A model generated the notes under the pieces. That model did no database searches. It was not told the DNA's origin and was given only the letters and a program-made list of their open reading frames with translations. A DNA stretch of 64,000 nucleotides from Anodontia alba (taxonomy: Eukaryota > Mollusca > Bivalvia > Lucinida > Lucinidae): contig OZ024824.1 of NCBI GenBank assembly GCA_964016985.1, positions 117,944,951 to 118,008,950 on the forward strand, read 5' to 3'. Below are positions 31,360 through 42,093 of this stretch, one piece after another; position 1 is the first letter of the stretch, and each line of letters opens with the position of its first letter. The position numbers and the translations under genes were made by a program.

Positions 31360-32282
31360 CTTTGAAGTATCCCATCTATTTCTTTCATGAACAACCAAAG
31401 ACAGGCTTCAAATTGATTTATTTCAAAATTCAAAATTGTCTTCGTTTCTATATTCTATGACCCATTTATGTTTTCAATTAACCCCCGGAGAAATGCATAA
31501 CTGTTTCACACAGCTGAACGTCGAAACGACGACTTTTGTAACAAAATTCGCAAGCTGTAGTTAATAGGATTGGATTTATCTCTCAAATCCTATTACAGCC
31601 AACTAAAACTTGTCATACGGATTGTAAAATAATGTAGGTCTTCGAAATTTAGTTTAACCTATTTCAGTACGGCCGTGTATCGTTGCGATCCGTTTCATCT
31701 GGATCTACTTGCCGTTCTATTTCTGATTCTTCTTTAACAATGGTCGTGCCAACATTCATAGACGGAAGAAGCCGTTGTGATAGTACAACTATGTAAACGT
31801 GTACTTCTAAACCATAACCCTAGATTAGCCAATGTTTTAGCAAAAATATTTATCTTTTTCCTCATTTCTTTACAAAAATATGAATCAAAATACCCAGGAA
31901 ATGTCAAAGTCACGAAGCACAGCCTTCGCGAGGCATCTAAAGAAGAAGAGACGAGGAACAAACAACGATGATGATGAGGTAACTTCGCAGTGCAAGAACA
32001 TTGCATTTTGTACTTCGGAAACATGTTTTGGATATTTGTTAGAATCGCCTCATTGGGGCTATTTTGCTATACATGTATGTTTTTTTAATATTATGTACGA
32101 ATAGTATGATATTTCACTCTTTCATATTTAAAAAACAAATGTAGCATGTACAAAATGTAACCTTCTCCTCTTTACCTGTTCCTTACCGTTTACTTCTTAC
32201 TGTATGTCTGCCTGTCTTATACCCCTTTACTTAATGCACTTATAGCCTCGCCGCCATGAAAACATGTTTAAGATGGAATGTA
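31360..32282. other. Low-feature stretch with REP-L and PAL-B relics
   Basis: An inverted REP-L fragment lies at about 31900-31965 (CACGAAGCACAGCC, AAAGAAGAAGAGACGAGGAA). A weak PAL-B/A relic is at 31995-32065 (GTTAGAATCGCCTCATTGGG). A short AATAGGATTGG / TCAAATCCTATT inverted repeat is at 31563-31597. No gene is convincing. Confidence 0.45.
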
Positions 32283-32600
32283 CAGTCGACAATCTTTATC
32301 TCGAATTCTAAGGGACTCTCTGAAATACTTCGAGATATCCGTACCTCGACATATCAGATTTGCAGACTTTAGGAAAAAATGAATCGAACAACCACATTTC
32401 ACGAATGTATATGTAATTTGACTCCTGAAGTTAGAGATATATTGAAAATATTGTGGAAAAGAGGAGAAATTGTTCCTCCTCTTTTCCACAATATTTTGTA
32501 ACCTATTGTTAGATTTTCATGTTTAAGCAGGGGCCAGATTATCGCTTCGAGATAAGCGATTATTCGAGATAAGCGAAGTCGAGATAACGAGAGTCAACTG
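32283..32600 (+). repeat. PAL-F pogo-like MITE, copy 4
   Basis: CAGTCGACAATCTTTATCTC to ACGAGAGTCAACTG. The central dyad has lost its middle (GGAGAAATTGTTCCTCCT). Confidence 0.87.
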
Positions 32601-32861
32601 CAGTTGCTCTTTTGTTGTTATTATTGGTGTTGTAGTACAAACACCTCCGCCTGGCTAGAAGTAACTGTTACCAAACTGAGCAAAAGCAATAAGCAATTCG
32701 TTTCATCTTGATTCCTTGACAACATATCTGTATTTGTCAAATATGTTTCAGTCATACGAGGTGAATTTTCTTAATCAGTTTGGCAACAGATCGATTGGGT
32801 TGCATTTCGAAGAATTCTCGTAATTGAGCCATGCTTTGAGAAAACGACTGAACCATTTCGC

Positions 32862-33045
32862 ATAGCTCCAGATAAGAGGAGGTATCTAAATAGTATTTTT
32901 CTTGTTTCACAACGAAAATATATGTCGTGGGTACGCATTAGGAGCGCCTCGTCGAGGCGTTTCTAATGAGTACCCACAACGTATGTTTTTGCGGAGAAGA
33001 TATCAATATTTTCTCTTGTAAAAAGTGCCTTGTCTTGAATTATGT
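32862..33045. repeat. PAL-B palindromic element, copy 2
   Basis: CGTGGGTACGCATTAGGAGC faces TTTCTAATGAGTACCCACAA around CGCCTCGTCGAGGCG. The flanks CCAGATAAGAGGAGG and AAAAGTGCCTTGTCTTG match copies 1 and 3, giving an element of at least 180 bp. Confidence 0.82.
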
Positions 33046-33237
33046 ATTTCATGTTTTGGTTTGTGTGTTTTTCGTTTTTCACATACAGTATGTTGATTTT
33101 CTCTACAACTCGACTAAATTACTCATTTGATTTCCGAAATCAGTGATTATAAAAGTTTTCGGGGCAAGCAAATGTTGTCTAATGACGTACTCCACACCAG
33201 CCTGTCAATATATCCAACTGGATCCACTGTAGAATAT

Positions 33238-33450
33238 TTTAACGCTCTACATGCTTGGTAAAAATGTTAGCAGACGACATTTTGAAATAGTTTTCTTATT
33301 TCTTTTCTTTTGAAAATCGATTTTGACATTTCATGCAAATTGCCCACAATTTACATGAAATAACAAACCTTTTTTTCTGGAAGAAATATGAAAAAAAAAA
33401 ATATCGCTAGTTTGTCGTCTGCTGAATTAGCCCAGAGAGTGGTAAAGCTT
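33238..33450. repeat. PAL-E palindromic element
   Basis: TAACGCTCTACATGCTTGGT to TTTGTCGTCTGCTGAATTAG, with inner arms TTGACATTTCATGCAAATTG and CAATTTACATGAAATAAC. Confidence 0.82.
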
Positions 33451-33599
33451 AAAGAACAGAACACGGCCGCGTACTTAGCCGGGACCTTGCACTTCCCATA
33501 TGCCCATGGCATTTAACCCTTGCCCTGCTGAATAAATTAAAAAGCCACATCCATTTCTAATTTTTAGCCAATGAGATTACTTGATCAAGGTTTCTGATG

Positions 33600-33815
33600 T
33601 AGATTCACATACTTAATAGCAAACAGTGTAGATCCAGATCAGTTGGCTTCTTTAGAAGCCAGCTGATCTGGATCTACACTGTTTGCAAAGGCAGGGTATA
33701 TCCGGGCTCAGCAGGACAATGGTTAAGGCACATTTAGAGACAAAGTCTCATCCAGGTTTGAGCAGACAGCAAAGGTTCAGATCATATGCACATCAGAGCC
33801 TTCGTTGTACATTTC
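33600..33815. repeat. PAL-C hairpin and PAL-D element
   Basis: GCAAACAGTGTAGATCCAGA at 33619 pairs perfectly with TCTGGATCTACACTGTTTGC around GTTGGCTTCTTTAGAAGCC. PAL-D at 33758-33812 is partial. Confidence 0.78.
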
Positions 33816-33841
33816 AGAACCGTCGGATATCGTAGATTATA

Positions 33842-34173
33842 CAGTCGACTCTCGTAATCTCGAATTCCAAGGGACTCTCTGAAATACTTCGAGATATCCG
33901 TACCTCGACATATCAGATTTGCAGACTTTAGGAAAAAATGAATCGAACAGCCACATTTAACAAATGTATATATAATTTGACTCGAAAAGTTAGAGATATA
34001 TTGAAAATATTGTGGAAAAGAGGAGAAATTGCTCCTTAGGAGCAATTTCTCCTCTTTTCCACAATATTTTCTTATCTATTGTCAGATTTTCATGTTTAAG
34101 CAGTGACCAGATTATCGCTTCGAGATAAGCGATTATTCGAGATAAGCGAGGTCGAGATAACGAGAGTCAGCTG
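33842..34173 (+). repeat. PAL-F pogo-like MITE, copy 5
   Basis: CAGTCGACTCTCGTAATCTC to CGAGAGTCAGCTG, with an intact central dyad GGAGAAATTGCTCCTTAGGA. Confidence 0.9.
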
Positions 34174-34296
34174 TATCAACATCCTGATAAGACTGCAAGG
34201 ATTTGCTAGGCCTCTACGATGACGTGCAGAATGATAGATAGCAGCAGTATTTCTATTATTTCCCTTGACAGGTAAAGTCCAAGGTAGATCAAATAC

Positions 34297-34567
34297 TAAC
34301 CAGGTCCTTCTAATTGGAATCCTCTGCTTTTATTATAGGTCATCAGTGGAATTTAACAAATTCCTAACTTTACATTTCTCCATATCCACATGGAAGATAA
34401 ATTAATATTATATATTTCATTGCACAGAAAATGTTTCTTTTAAATATTTTGGAAGCTGTATTGGCTTATGACCTTGTTAAAATTAGATTTAAAAATGAAA
34501 AGGAAGTGATACTTAATGGAAACACTAATGATAAAAGCAGAGGAATCCAATTAATTGGACCTGGTTA
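34297..34567. repeat. Short MITE with about 40-bp terminal inverted repeats
   Basis: TAACCAGGTCCTTCTAATTG with GGAATCCTCTGCTTTTAT on the left is mirrored by ATAAAAGCAGAGGAATCCAA with TTAATTGGACCTGGTTA on the right. The 190-bp interior is AT-rich and non-coding. It is the only copy in this window. Confidence 0.78.
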
Positions 34568-34629
34568 TTTACAGAAAGTAATCAAGGGAGTTAACTGACT
34601 GCTTTCTCCTATTGAAATGAGCCGCTACG

Positions 34630-34775
34630 TCATGTGCACACAGCGAAGCTACGCGCAATCATCCGAATCTTCATTGGACGCATTTTGGATAGCCAAGGAC
34701 GCAACGTTTCTTCATGCGGACAGATTCTAATCAGACTGCGCGGCTGGTCTGAGTCATCGTTGGGCGCACGTGGTC
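34630..34775. repeat. Two partial PAL-D elements
   Basis: TCATGTGCACACAGCGAAGC and CTGAGTCATCGTTGGGCGCA are recognisable arms; the centres have diverged. Confidence 0.55.
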
Positions 34776-34801
34776 TGTCTTTGAGTCTCAAATATAAACA
34801 G

Positions 34802-34891
34802 ATGAAAAGTATGCGATATCAGAATATTTTCCCTGAAAACAGGGTTGATATTCCAATGTATTTCATAGGTCTAGATAAGCGTGGATATCAG
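34802..34891 (+). CDS. Possible isolated exon, product unknown
   Basis: Thirty open codons lie between AAACAG and CAG|GTAAAT: MKSMRYQNIFPENRVDIPMY, then FIGLDKRGYQ. Phase 0 at both ends. I do not recognise the sequence and it does not match the next exon of the galactosyltransferase. A PAL-B element begins just after the donor. The acceptor has a poor pyrimidine tract, so this may be chance. Confidence 0.22.
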
Positions 34892-34894
34892 GTA

Positions 34895-35110
34895 AATATT
34901 TTTCTTATTTCTCCACGAAAACATATGTTGTGGGTACTCATTAGATCTCCACGAAAACATATGTTGTGGGTACTCATTAGAAGCGCCTCATCGAGGCGCT
35001 TCTAATGAGTACCACACCATATGTTTTCGTGGAGAAATAAGAAAAATATCAATACTTTTGGGTTGAAAAAAAAAGTGCCTTAGCAAGAGCTATGTATCTG
35101 TTGACTTTGG
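34895..35110. repeat. PAL-B palindromic element, copy 3, with duplicated left arm
   Basis: ATCTCCACGAAAACATATGT through CTCATTAG occurs twice in tandem (about 34910-34945 and 34946-34981), then pairs once with the right arm GAGGCGCTTCTAATGAGTAC. Confidence 0.85.
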
Positions 35111-35245
35111 AAACTGTCCGATAAAAACATAAGAAACCCTAATTCTCAGGGAGAAAAATAAGAATAATACTCATCATTTGGGCTGCGTCAAACGAAAAAA
35201 AAAATATCGTTCAAGGACAGCCTTTATAGATTTGATTTGGACATA

Positions 35246-35540
35246 CAGTCGACTCTCGTTATCTCGAAGTCCAAGGGACTCTCCGAAATACTTCGATATA
35301 TCCCAGATTTGCAGAATTGAGGAAAAAAAAAATAAATCGAACCACATTTCACAAATGAATATGTAATTTGACTCCTATGTTAGAGATATACTGAAATACT
35401 GCGGATAATTGTTTCTCCTCTTTTCCACAATGATTTTGTTACCTATTCTTAGAGTTCTATGTTAGAACAGGGACCAGATTTTCACTTCCAGATAAGCGGT
35501 TATTCGAGATTAGCGAAGTGGAGATAACGAGAGGCGACTG
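35246..35540 (+). repeat. PAL-F pogo-like MITE, copy 6
   Basis: CAGTCGACTCTCGTTATCTC to ACGAGAGGCGACTG. The centre is deleted, leaving only GTTTCTCCTCTTTTCC. Confidence 0.87.
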
Positions 35541-35665
35541 TATGAAGACCGCGAAAACCCAGAACAGCCTGAAAGTCTGCATAATCTAATCAGGCTTTTC
35601 GTTGCTGCTTTCAAAATCAGATACTGTAGAAAGTTTCAGCAGAAGACAAAAGCCCGGATGGGACT

Positions 35666-35963
35666 CATTACGAAAGCACGCCAGTTCAAATATATTGAGA
35701 ATTTTACCACCAAAAAATGAAAACTTTCAGATGAAAAATTCTGGTACTTTTCATATTTCTGCTCAAAACATAGATTATGAGTACTCGTAAGAACCGCCTC
35801 ACTGAGGCGGTCCTCCTGACTGAGGCGGTTCTAACGAGTACCCACAATCTATGTTTTTTGAGCAGAAATAAGAAAAATAATGTATATTCCTGTAAACCCC
35901 AGTTTTACTGTATAAAAGTTGGGTTTAAGGGGGTCAAAATTATATAGGTATGTTTTCATGATG
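35666..35963 (-). repeat. PAL-A MITE, copy 7
   Basis: CATTACGAAAGCACGCC to GGTATGTTTTCATGATG. The right inner arm start is duplicated (ACTGAGGCGGTCCTCCTGAC, then GAGGCGGTTC), making it about 15 bp longer than average. Confidence 0.9.
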
Positions 35964-36044
35964 GCTTTGATGCAGGATAATCGGTATCTGGAGATTTTGG
36001 AAAAGCATGGAACTACATTTGAGCCTGAAACAGCATTTCCTACA

Positions 36045-36240
36045 AGACTACATGTGCGCCCAGCGAAGACTCAGATCAGTATACGCCTCCGCGCAGGTTG
36101 ATTTTTTTTTAGTTTTTGCATTCTGTGGATAGCCAAGGATCCAAACCGTTCTCAGGCGGGCAGTGAAGACTCTGACAGCGAAGACTGCGCTGATGCTCAG
36201 TCTGATCTGAGCTTTCGCTGGGCGCATAAACAGTCTTGTA
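36045..36240. repeat. PAL-D pair
   Basis: CATGTGCGCCCAGCGAAGAC at 36050 and GCTTTCGCTGGGCGCATAAA at 36210 are outer arms, enclosing GCGGGCAGTGAAGACTCTGA. This resembles the two-unit palindrome at 1360. Confidence 0.68.
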
Positions 36241-36689
36241 GGAAATGCTGTGCACGTCTCGTTTTCAATTGACGTTGCCGTTTGCCGTCCGCTAATATCG
36301 CCCTCTGCAAGTTAGAGAATAATTACATGACGCGTCTGTTGATTTCGTGTCAACATTTACACCATACGTAATTGGTCTGCCGGTTGTTATTGCTAGTTTG
36401 TCGATATCCAGAAACAGTAACTGTTCTGGCCGTTTGTGCATCCATAGATGAATTGAAAGATTATGTTCCGTTTATGACGTTCCACGGGGAATTGTAAATT
36501 TGAAGACGATAAATCAATGCTGTGATGCCAACGATGAAAATAATAGAATAGAATCTATATTAAGTTAGCTCCATATTGGGCCCCTTATGGACATAACAAG
36601 ATATATCAACATACACTTATACAATGAATCATACTAAGCATATTTACTGATTTTAAAAAGACGCGAAGACGACCATAGAGCTAGATTTT
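36241..36689. other. Unassigned non-coding stretch
   Basis: No frame, palindrome or tandem unit stands out. Stretches such as AATGATAAATCAATGCTGTG are ordinary AT-rich sequence. Confidence 0.35.
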
Positions 36690-36890
36690 TCTCATTTTAT
36701 TTCGGAAAAAGGCTTTACCCCTTATATGTATTGCCTTCCTCTTCTCTGTTTGATTTAAGGGGTTGGGGAACAACTTTTTAAAAACTGTGTTTATCCTCTT
36801 CTGAAAAGGGCCTGCTTTATAAATAAAGAATTTGTTCCCAGAAGGAGCAAAAGCTTTCCTTATAGAGCCCTAATTTTCATAAGGGTGTCG
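36690..36890. repeat. PAL-I type repeat
   Basis: GGAAAAAGGCTTTACCCCTT and TCTGAAAAGGGCCTGC with AGAAGGAGCAAAAGC correspond to blocks near 62760-62830; the hairpin is weak. Confidence 0.45.
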
Positions 36891-37607
36891 GTATGCAGGA
36901 GATGCCATGTTAGACGATACGCTTATTCTCTTGAGTCCAAAACTATCAGACTGTTCATTTTTACAAATTAGCAAGTTACTTGCTGATTTGTATAACTAAA
37001 CAGCCTGATATGCTTGGACTCTAACGCATAAAGATGATTTTGTTTTGCAAAGAACAGTCTTAGGAAACAGAAAAAAGCTCATTTTATTTTTAAAATGGTA
37101 CCATATTTTGTAAACCTCGGTGTGTGTGGGGGTGGGGGGTGGGGAGGGGGCGGGGCGTGGGGGGGGGGGGGGGTTCAGCGCTGCCAGGTATATGATTAGC
37201 TCCCTGTTTTCAACAAAAAAAGTATATGACTGATCCGATTTTTCTTGATTGGTATACAAAAGACCCCACTTTTCAACGAATAGACTCGTCCAAGCGATAA
37301 GGATAGATGTCCACTAGGAATATCTGGATTAGACAGATTTAATTTGTGAAATACAATTGTATTTTTTATTTGTAAACATGTATGCAAACAGCGAAGAGTA
37401 GATTCTGTATGAATGGGTATGAAAAATCAAAGGGCAGTATATGAATAGGTCAACAATTTATAGGATCAACTATATGAATGGGTCTGTTTTTTCAAAGGCA
37501 AGGTATAGGAATGGGGTAGCTTTCGAAATACTGGCTCGCACACCCATACTGCAATAAACCCCAAGTTACGCCCCCGCCCCTCCCCTGAGGTGAAAACTTC
37601 CAAGTGG
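36891..37607. other. Unassigned stretch with a G-rich tract
   Basis: A purine-rich run with about 30 G residues lies at 37125-37173 and could form G-quadruplex on the plus strand. Short repeats of GTATATGACTG / TATATGAATGGG occur at 37220-37480. No recognisable gene. Confidence 0.4.
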
Positions 37608-37701
37608 GCACGCAACGTTGAGACAACGTCGCACCAATCATCATCGTGATGTTGCATCGACGTTGATGCGATATTCTAATCATGTCATATGCCCGCTTGG
37701 T
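37608..37701. repeat. PAL-G palindromic element
   Basis: GGGCACGCAACGTTGAGACA to GTCATATGCCCGCTTGG; the arms pair through CATCGTGATGTTGCATCGAC. Confidence 0.78.
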
Positions 37702-37718
37702 TTATTTCGACACAATCA

Positions 37719-37962
37719 GGGCCCAGTTGTTCAAAGCGTCATTAGCTTAACGAGCTCGTTAAGGGTCATTTCGTTAACTGTTTTAGCGGATTCAATATGC
37801 AATATTCTGATATTTTTTGCTGAAAAAATGTGAGTAGCTTTTGCACTGCAAAGGCTACTCACATTTTTTCAGCAAAAAATTTCAGCATATTTGCGTATCA
37901 CTCGATGTAAATTTTAACGAATCGTTAACTAACGACATCGTTAGCTTTGAACAACTGGGCCC
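37719..37962. repeat. 244-bp palindromic MITE ending in GGGCCCAGTTGTTCAAAGC
   Basis: The terminal repeats GGGCCCAGTTGTTCAAAGC are exact inverses. The interior holds AACGAGCTCGTTAA and a perfect inner hairpin of about 33-bp arms (37814-37890) with TGCTGAAAAAATGTGAGTAG. The flanks CGACACAATCA and GACAATCAGTCCTG are contiguous at 39230-39254, so the uninterrupted site is present in this window. Confidence 0.9.
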
Positions 37963-38229
37963 AGACAATCAGTCCTGCAGAAATATATTATTGGCATATG
38001 ATATAGCAGTCAGTTGAATGATTTTTTTTTTTCGAATTTATTTCCGGCTGGCACTCATTTTTGTCTTTTTTCCTACATTGTATTTTTTCTCTCGCTTTTT
38101 TGTCATAATGATTCACTGCGTAATAAATGGGCCATGTCAAGCGAAAAAGCGCCTTCGAACATGCGCAAAATGTGCGGATTCATATCATCCGGGCATTTGC
38201 TGTCCATTAAAGAATTCTGTAGTATCCAA
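37963..38229. other. Right half of a duplicated segment, then unassigned sequence
   Basis: AGACAATCAGTCCTGCAGAA through TTTCGAATTTATTTCC (to 38045) is the partner of 39240-39327. The rest to 38229 is T-rich and unassigned. Confidence 0.6.
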
Positions 38230-38315
38230 TGATTCTGTTTGAAGACAGCAAAGACCCTGATCAGACTGCGCACCTCTGCAGTCAGATCTGGGCCTCGCTG
38301 TCCGTACATGACCCG
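38230..38315. repeat. PAL-D element
   Basis: AGACAGCAAAGACCCTGATC faces GATCTGGGCCTCGCTGTC. The flank ATCATCCGGGCATTTGC resembles that of the copy at 1072. Confidence 0.7.
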
Positions 38316-38394
38316 AAGGTATGTTTTTGCTTGGTGGCTTCATATTACACGTAATGTATTGACATTTAATCTGTGGTTCAAACAATTTAGGCTT

Positions 38395-38630
38395 AAACCT
38401 TTAAATGCTAAGCAAATTGAACTTGTAATAGTCTAAATTCTATATTTTTTTTTTCAAAGAGAAAATATGGTTTGTGATTGCGTGAGCATTTCATGAGAAT
38501 CGTCCCCTATGGAGACGATTCACATAAATATCAAACCTTCTTAAACAACAACAACAATCAAATGAAAAAAAAAAAAAAAAAAAAAAAAAAAAACATTTCA
38601 AAATTTCTTATTGGCGCCTCAAGGGTTAAG
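38395..38630. repeat. PAL-E element with poly-A
   Basis: TGAGAATCGTCCCCTATGGA is mirrored by GGAGACGATTCACATAAAT; an A run (38566-38592) lies in the right outer region, followed by GGCGCCTCAAGGGTTAA. Confidence 0.6.
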
Positions 38631-38711
38631 AGTACTTCTCAAGCATGTACTTCAGCCTCGAGACTTCAGCTCTGTTTCCGTTATTGAAAGAATGTTTTAT
38701 GTTTTACATCT

Positions 38712-38989
38712 CATCACGAAAACATGCCTATATAATGTTGACCCCTTAAACCCAACTTTTATATAGAAAAAGTGGGGTTTACAGGGGTATAAATTATTTT
38801 TCTTATTTCTGTTCAAAAACATAGATTGTGGGTACTCGTTAGAACCGCCTCGGCGAGGCGGTTCTAACAAGTACCCACAATCTATGTTTTAAGCAGAAAC
38901 ATGAAAAATATCAGAATTTTTTTTCTAAAAATCTTCATTTTTGGTTGGTAAAATTTTCAGTATATTTGAATAGGATTGTTTTCTAAATG
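38712..38989 (+). repeat. PAL-A MITE, copy 8
   Basis: CATCACGAAAACATGCCTAT to GGATTGTTTTCTAAATG. The right terminus is decayed; the central dyad CCTCGGCGAGG is intact. Confidence 0.9.
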
Positions 38990-39137
38990 TGGGCAGCGTC
39001 AGGCCTGAGCATCAGGCAAAAAGGCGTCTTTGTGCACATGCAAAATGAGTGGATACATCCGTACAGTCTTATCAGGACATTTTGCCCGCGCCAAGATTCA
39101 GTGCGTAGGCCTATATATATATGTAAGATAGCATTAA

Positions 39138-39440
39138 CACTTTGCATGCTGGGTAACATTTTCAAGAGACGACATTTTGAAATGTTTTTCTTATTTTACC
39201 TAGACTATATGATCTGGCGCTTCATAAATTTCGACACAATCAGACAATCAGTCCTGGAGAAATATATTATTGGCATATGATATAGCAGTCATTTCAATTT
39301 TTCATTTTTCTTTTCGAATTTATTTCCTTAGGAGACAATTTGCATGAAGTGTCAGATCCTATTTTCCAGGGGTAAAAAAAGAAAAAAATATCATCAGTTA
39401 GTCGTCTACTGAATCTGCCTATAGCCTGGTAAGTGTTAAT
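39138..39440. repeat. PAL-E element split by a duplicated segment
   Basis: AACACTTTGCATGCTGGGTA with ACGACATTTTGAAATG starts it; AGTCGTCTACTGAATCTGCC ends it. The expected central arms are replaced at 39201-39327. Confidence 0.72.
39228..39327. repeat. Duplicate of the site flanking the GGGCCC palindrome (empty site)
   Basis: ATTTCGACACAATCAGACAA with TCAGTCCTG...AAATATATTATTGGCATATG matches 37704-37718 joined to 37963-38045, but lacks the 244-bp palindrome. Confidence 0.9.
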
Positions 39441-39845
39441 TCGGCAGACGCTAGAAAATTTGTATCTGTGTCACTGAAGTTTAGGACAAACGCGAGGCAT
39501 ATATGCAGAGGTATTATGAGACTGACACCCATTGCTGCATATGTGTTGACGATTCTTCTATGATTGTACTCACCCTCTTCTAATACTTCGTGTTTCCTAG
39601 AAATATGAGAAGCTTTAAAAAAAAAAGCCATTTAAAATTATAGCAGACATTCAAACAATAGCTTCAGAGAAAATAAGGCTTGTTATTTGATGTCAGTCAT
39701 CACTCAGATGACTCGCCAATGCTATGCAGACGATTCACCTAAAATACTAGCAGTATTTGCTGGGGAAATGCAAAATCAAAGCACTGAGTCTGTTGACGGG
39801 TGCGGCTGCTTGAAATTCTATCGGGCCTCATTAAGAAAACACGAA
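39441..39845. other. Unassigned stretch before a CA microsatellite
   Basis: No repeat family member or convincing exon is visible; frames on both strands are short and unremarkable. Confidence 0.35.
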
Positions 39846-39869
39846 AACACACACACACACATACGCGCG

Positions 39870-39945
<76 letters not shown>
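39846..39945. repeat. (CA)n/(CG)n microsatellite
   Basis: ACACAC repeats interrupted by GCGCGCGCGC at 39864-39876. Frames through it are artefacts of the repeat. Confidence 0.97.
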
Positions 39946-39946
<1 letters not shown>

Positions 39947-40499
39947 CTTCATTTGTTAAATGTAATCTGGGAGCAGAAAGCCAGGCATTTGCAACTGACC
40001 TTTTTAACAGTTTGCAGATTTGGTGACTTGCATAGATAATATTTTAATGAGATTGATAGGACAACCCCGAAAGCTCCTTTCCGGTCCTGTTCGGTGGAAA
40101 GGGGCATTTTCGGTATTTAGAAGGACCTCGCTTCGGATTACACTTTTACTCATAAGCTATAGATTTGGCGCGTTTTACTGGATTATCCATATTCGTCCAC
40201 CGATATTGTACTTAATGCGATGAAAATCTTATATCTTAAAAATGTGAAGTTTTCTTTGGTTTTTATTTATCTATTCGCTATTTATAAGCATCAAAGTGCA
40301 TGTGGCTAATATGTTTAAATACAGAATTTAGCGTTATCAGTGTTTGCAAGGAAATATTTGTCAGGTATTTATTAGGCTGGTGATAACAGGAAAATGGAGT
40401 GTCGAAATGTTAAATCTGGTGGCGGTTTGGTACCGTCCCCACGCCCCCAACCCCCTCCCCCCCCCCCCCCCCCAACCAAAAACAAAACAACAACAAAAA
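39946..40499. other. Unassigned stretch with a poly-C tract
   Basis: A run of about 18 C at 40457-40474 follows CCACGCCCCCAACCCC. Nothing else is recognised. Confidence 0.35.
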
Positions 40500-40917
40500 A
40501 CTGTTTAACCCTATAAGCACAAAGGCAAAATTTGTAGAAGGCAAAATTCTAAAATAGACAATTTACATGAAATGTCAAGACTTATTTTCTCTGAAAAAAA
40601 AAAAAAAAGTCAAAATTACCGTCTGCAGTTGTTGTGACTGGCGCTTTAAAGGTAAAGACTAATATCTTCAGCTGTTTTGATAAGCGCTTTAAAGGTAAAT
40701 AGGCAAAAGAGGATCTATTCTGTGTTGCTGAAATCCATCTTTTGTCTCATGAGACACCAGAGACGCTAAATTTGTCTTTGTGTTGCATTGAACAAATGCA
40801 GAACAATGATTCATGCTAAAGTAAAAAGTGGTTCTGTATTTATTCTTTGTCCTTTACCAATTTCTGGGGTAATTCAGCAGACGACAAATTGTTGATAGAC
40901 TAGTTTTCTTATTTTTA

Positions 40918-40951
<34 letters not shown>

Positions 40952-41035
40952 CTTTTTGAGAAAAAGTCAGAAAAAAAAGTAATATGTCGTCTGCTGAAAG
41001 TTTTACCCAGAGTGCTAAGCGTTAACCTTTAGCAC
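40500..41035. repeat. Two PAL-E elements
   Basis: The first (about 40505-40660) has CAATTTACATGAAATGTCAA and TACCGTCTGCAG. The second (40855-41035) has ATTCAGCAGACGACAAATTG and TGTCGTCTGCTGAAAG as outer arms, with a T run (40919-40951) replacing the centre. Confidence 0.68.
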
Positions 41036-41499
41036 TTTCTGGACAAATCAAGCACAGAATAGGGATTGTTTTTTCTTTGCTTTAGGAGATATTGTTTTCT
41101 CCTGGCACAAACTTGTTGAATACATAAAAAAAAAAAAACAAAAAAAAAAAAAAAAAAAAACAAGAATAAATATAATGGGTGAACTGAAATTACCCTGACA
41201 TAAAACATAAAATCACTCTAAACAATTTTTACAGCATGTGTAAGACCTTTGTCAGAATACGTAGAAGTCGGCTGGGGATAAATGAACTCAACACGATCAA
41301 CAGGACCTTGCAAAATACATCTTGAGGCAACCAGAACTGAATCTTGAACAACGAAAGTGGTAATCCATACAGAAAATGAATATTGAAACGCAATGGGAAT
41401 CTTTACGAAGAAAATAAAACAATAAAAAAACCCAAAAAACATAAATTATAAATTAGGCCTATTTTACAAAACGTACTCTATTATAACTCCTCTATATCT
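41036..41499. other. Unassigned AT-rich stretch
   Basis: A-runs at 41128-41160. A minus-strand frame 41218-41442 has no recognisable features. Confidence 0.35.
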
Positions 41500-41590
41500 T
41501 TCAAAATTAATATCTCTCCTGATTAGTTATAAATTTATGCGACGTTATATAAACGGCATAGCGTTGCATTGAAGTTAATCCGACGTTGTA

Positions 41591-42093
41591 CAGGCAGAGG
41601 CCAAAAGTAATTCCACAAAAATATTTTCTCATAGACTTTAATGCATTTTAATGTTTACAAGACACTTAATATTGTGTAACATCGTAGAGATTATTTCTAG
41701 GATTTCTGTTCTGTAGTGATTGGACAGGAAAATGATGCATGCCCAAAATATATGACTTTGATAAATATTGGCTATCTGTCTTCTCAGACACAACAATTTA
41801 AATTAAGGGGATTTTTTTTTTAAAAAAATGGCAGATTTCCATTGACGTCAATGTTGACGTCGCTCAAAAACTGCCCATATTGTCTTACGCAAAATTTATT
41901 TCTTTGTCTCTCAAGTTTGCATTGAGAAAATCAAATGAGAATCACAATATATATTACATAAATCATCCAACTTTCAAATGATGTGAACGTTATAAAGATA
42001 TAAACAGTTATTTTTATTATTATTTTTTTTTGTAAATCTGAGAATGCATTGAACTCTATGGGATTTTTGACGCTGTGGAATTACTTTTGATCC
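41591..42093. mobile_element. Non-autonomous element, possibly MULE-like
   Basis: About 500 bp with inverted ends CCAAAAGTAATTCCACA (41601) and TGTGGAATTACTTTTG (42074). It is flanked by CCGACGTTGTA on both sides (41580-41590 and 42094-42104), an 11-bp duplication compatible with Mutator-type integration. A caution: GACGTTGTA is also a native PAL-G motif. The interior is non-coding, with GACGTCAATGTTGACGTC near 41846. Confidence 0.6.

Noticed and set aside
39687..40039. Threonine/histidine-rich and Cys/Val-rich frames
   Set aside because: They come from the CA/CG microsatellite on either strand.
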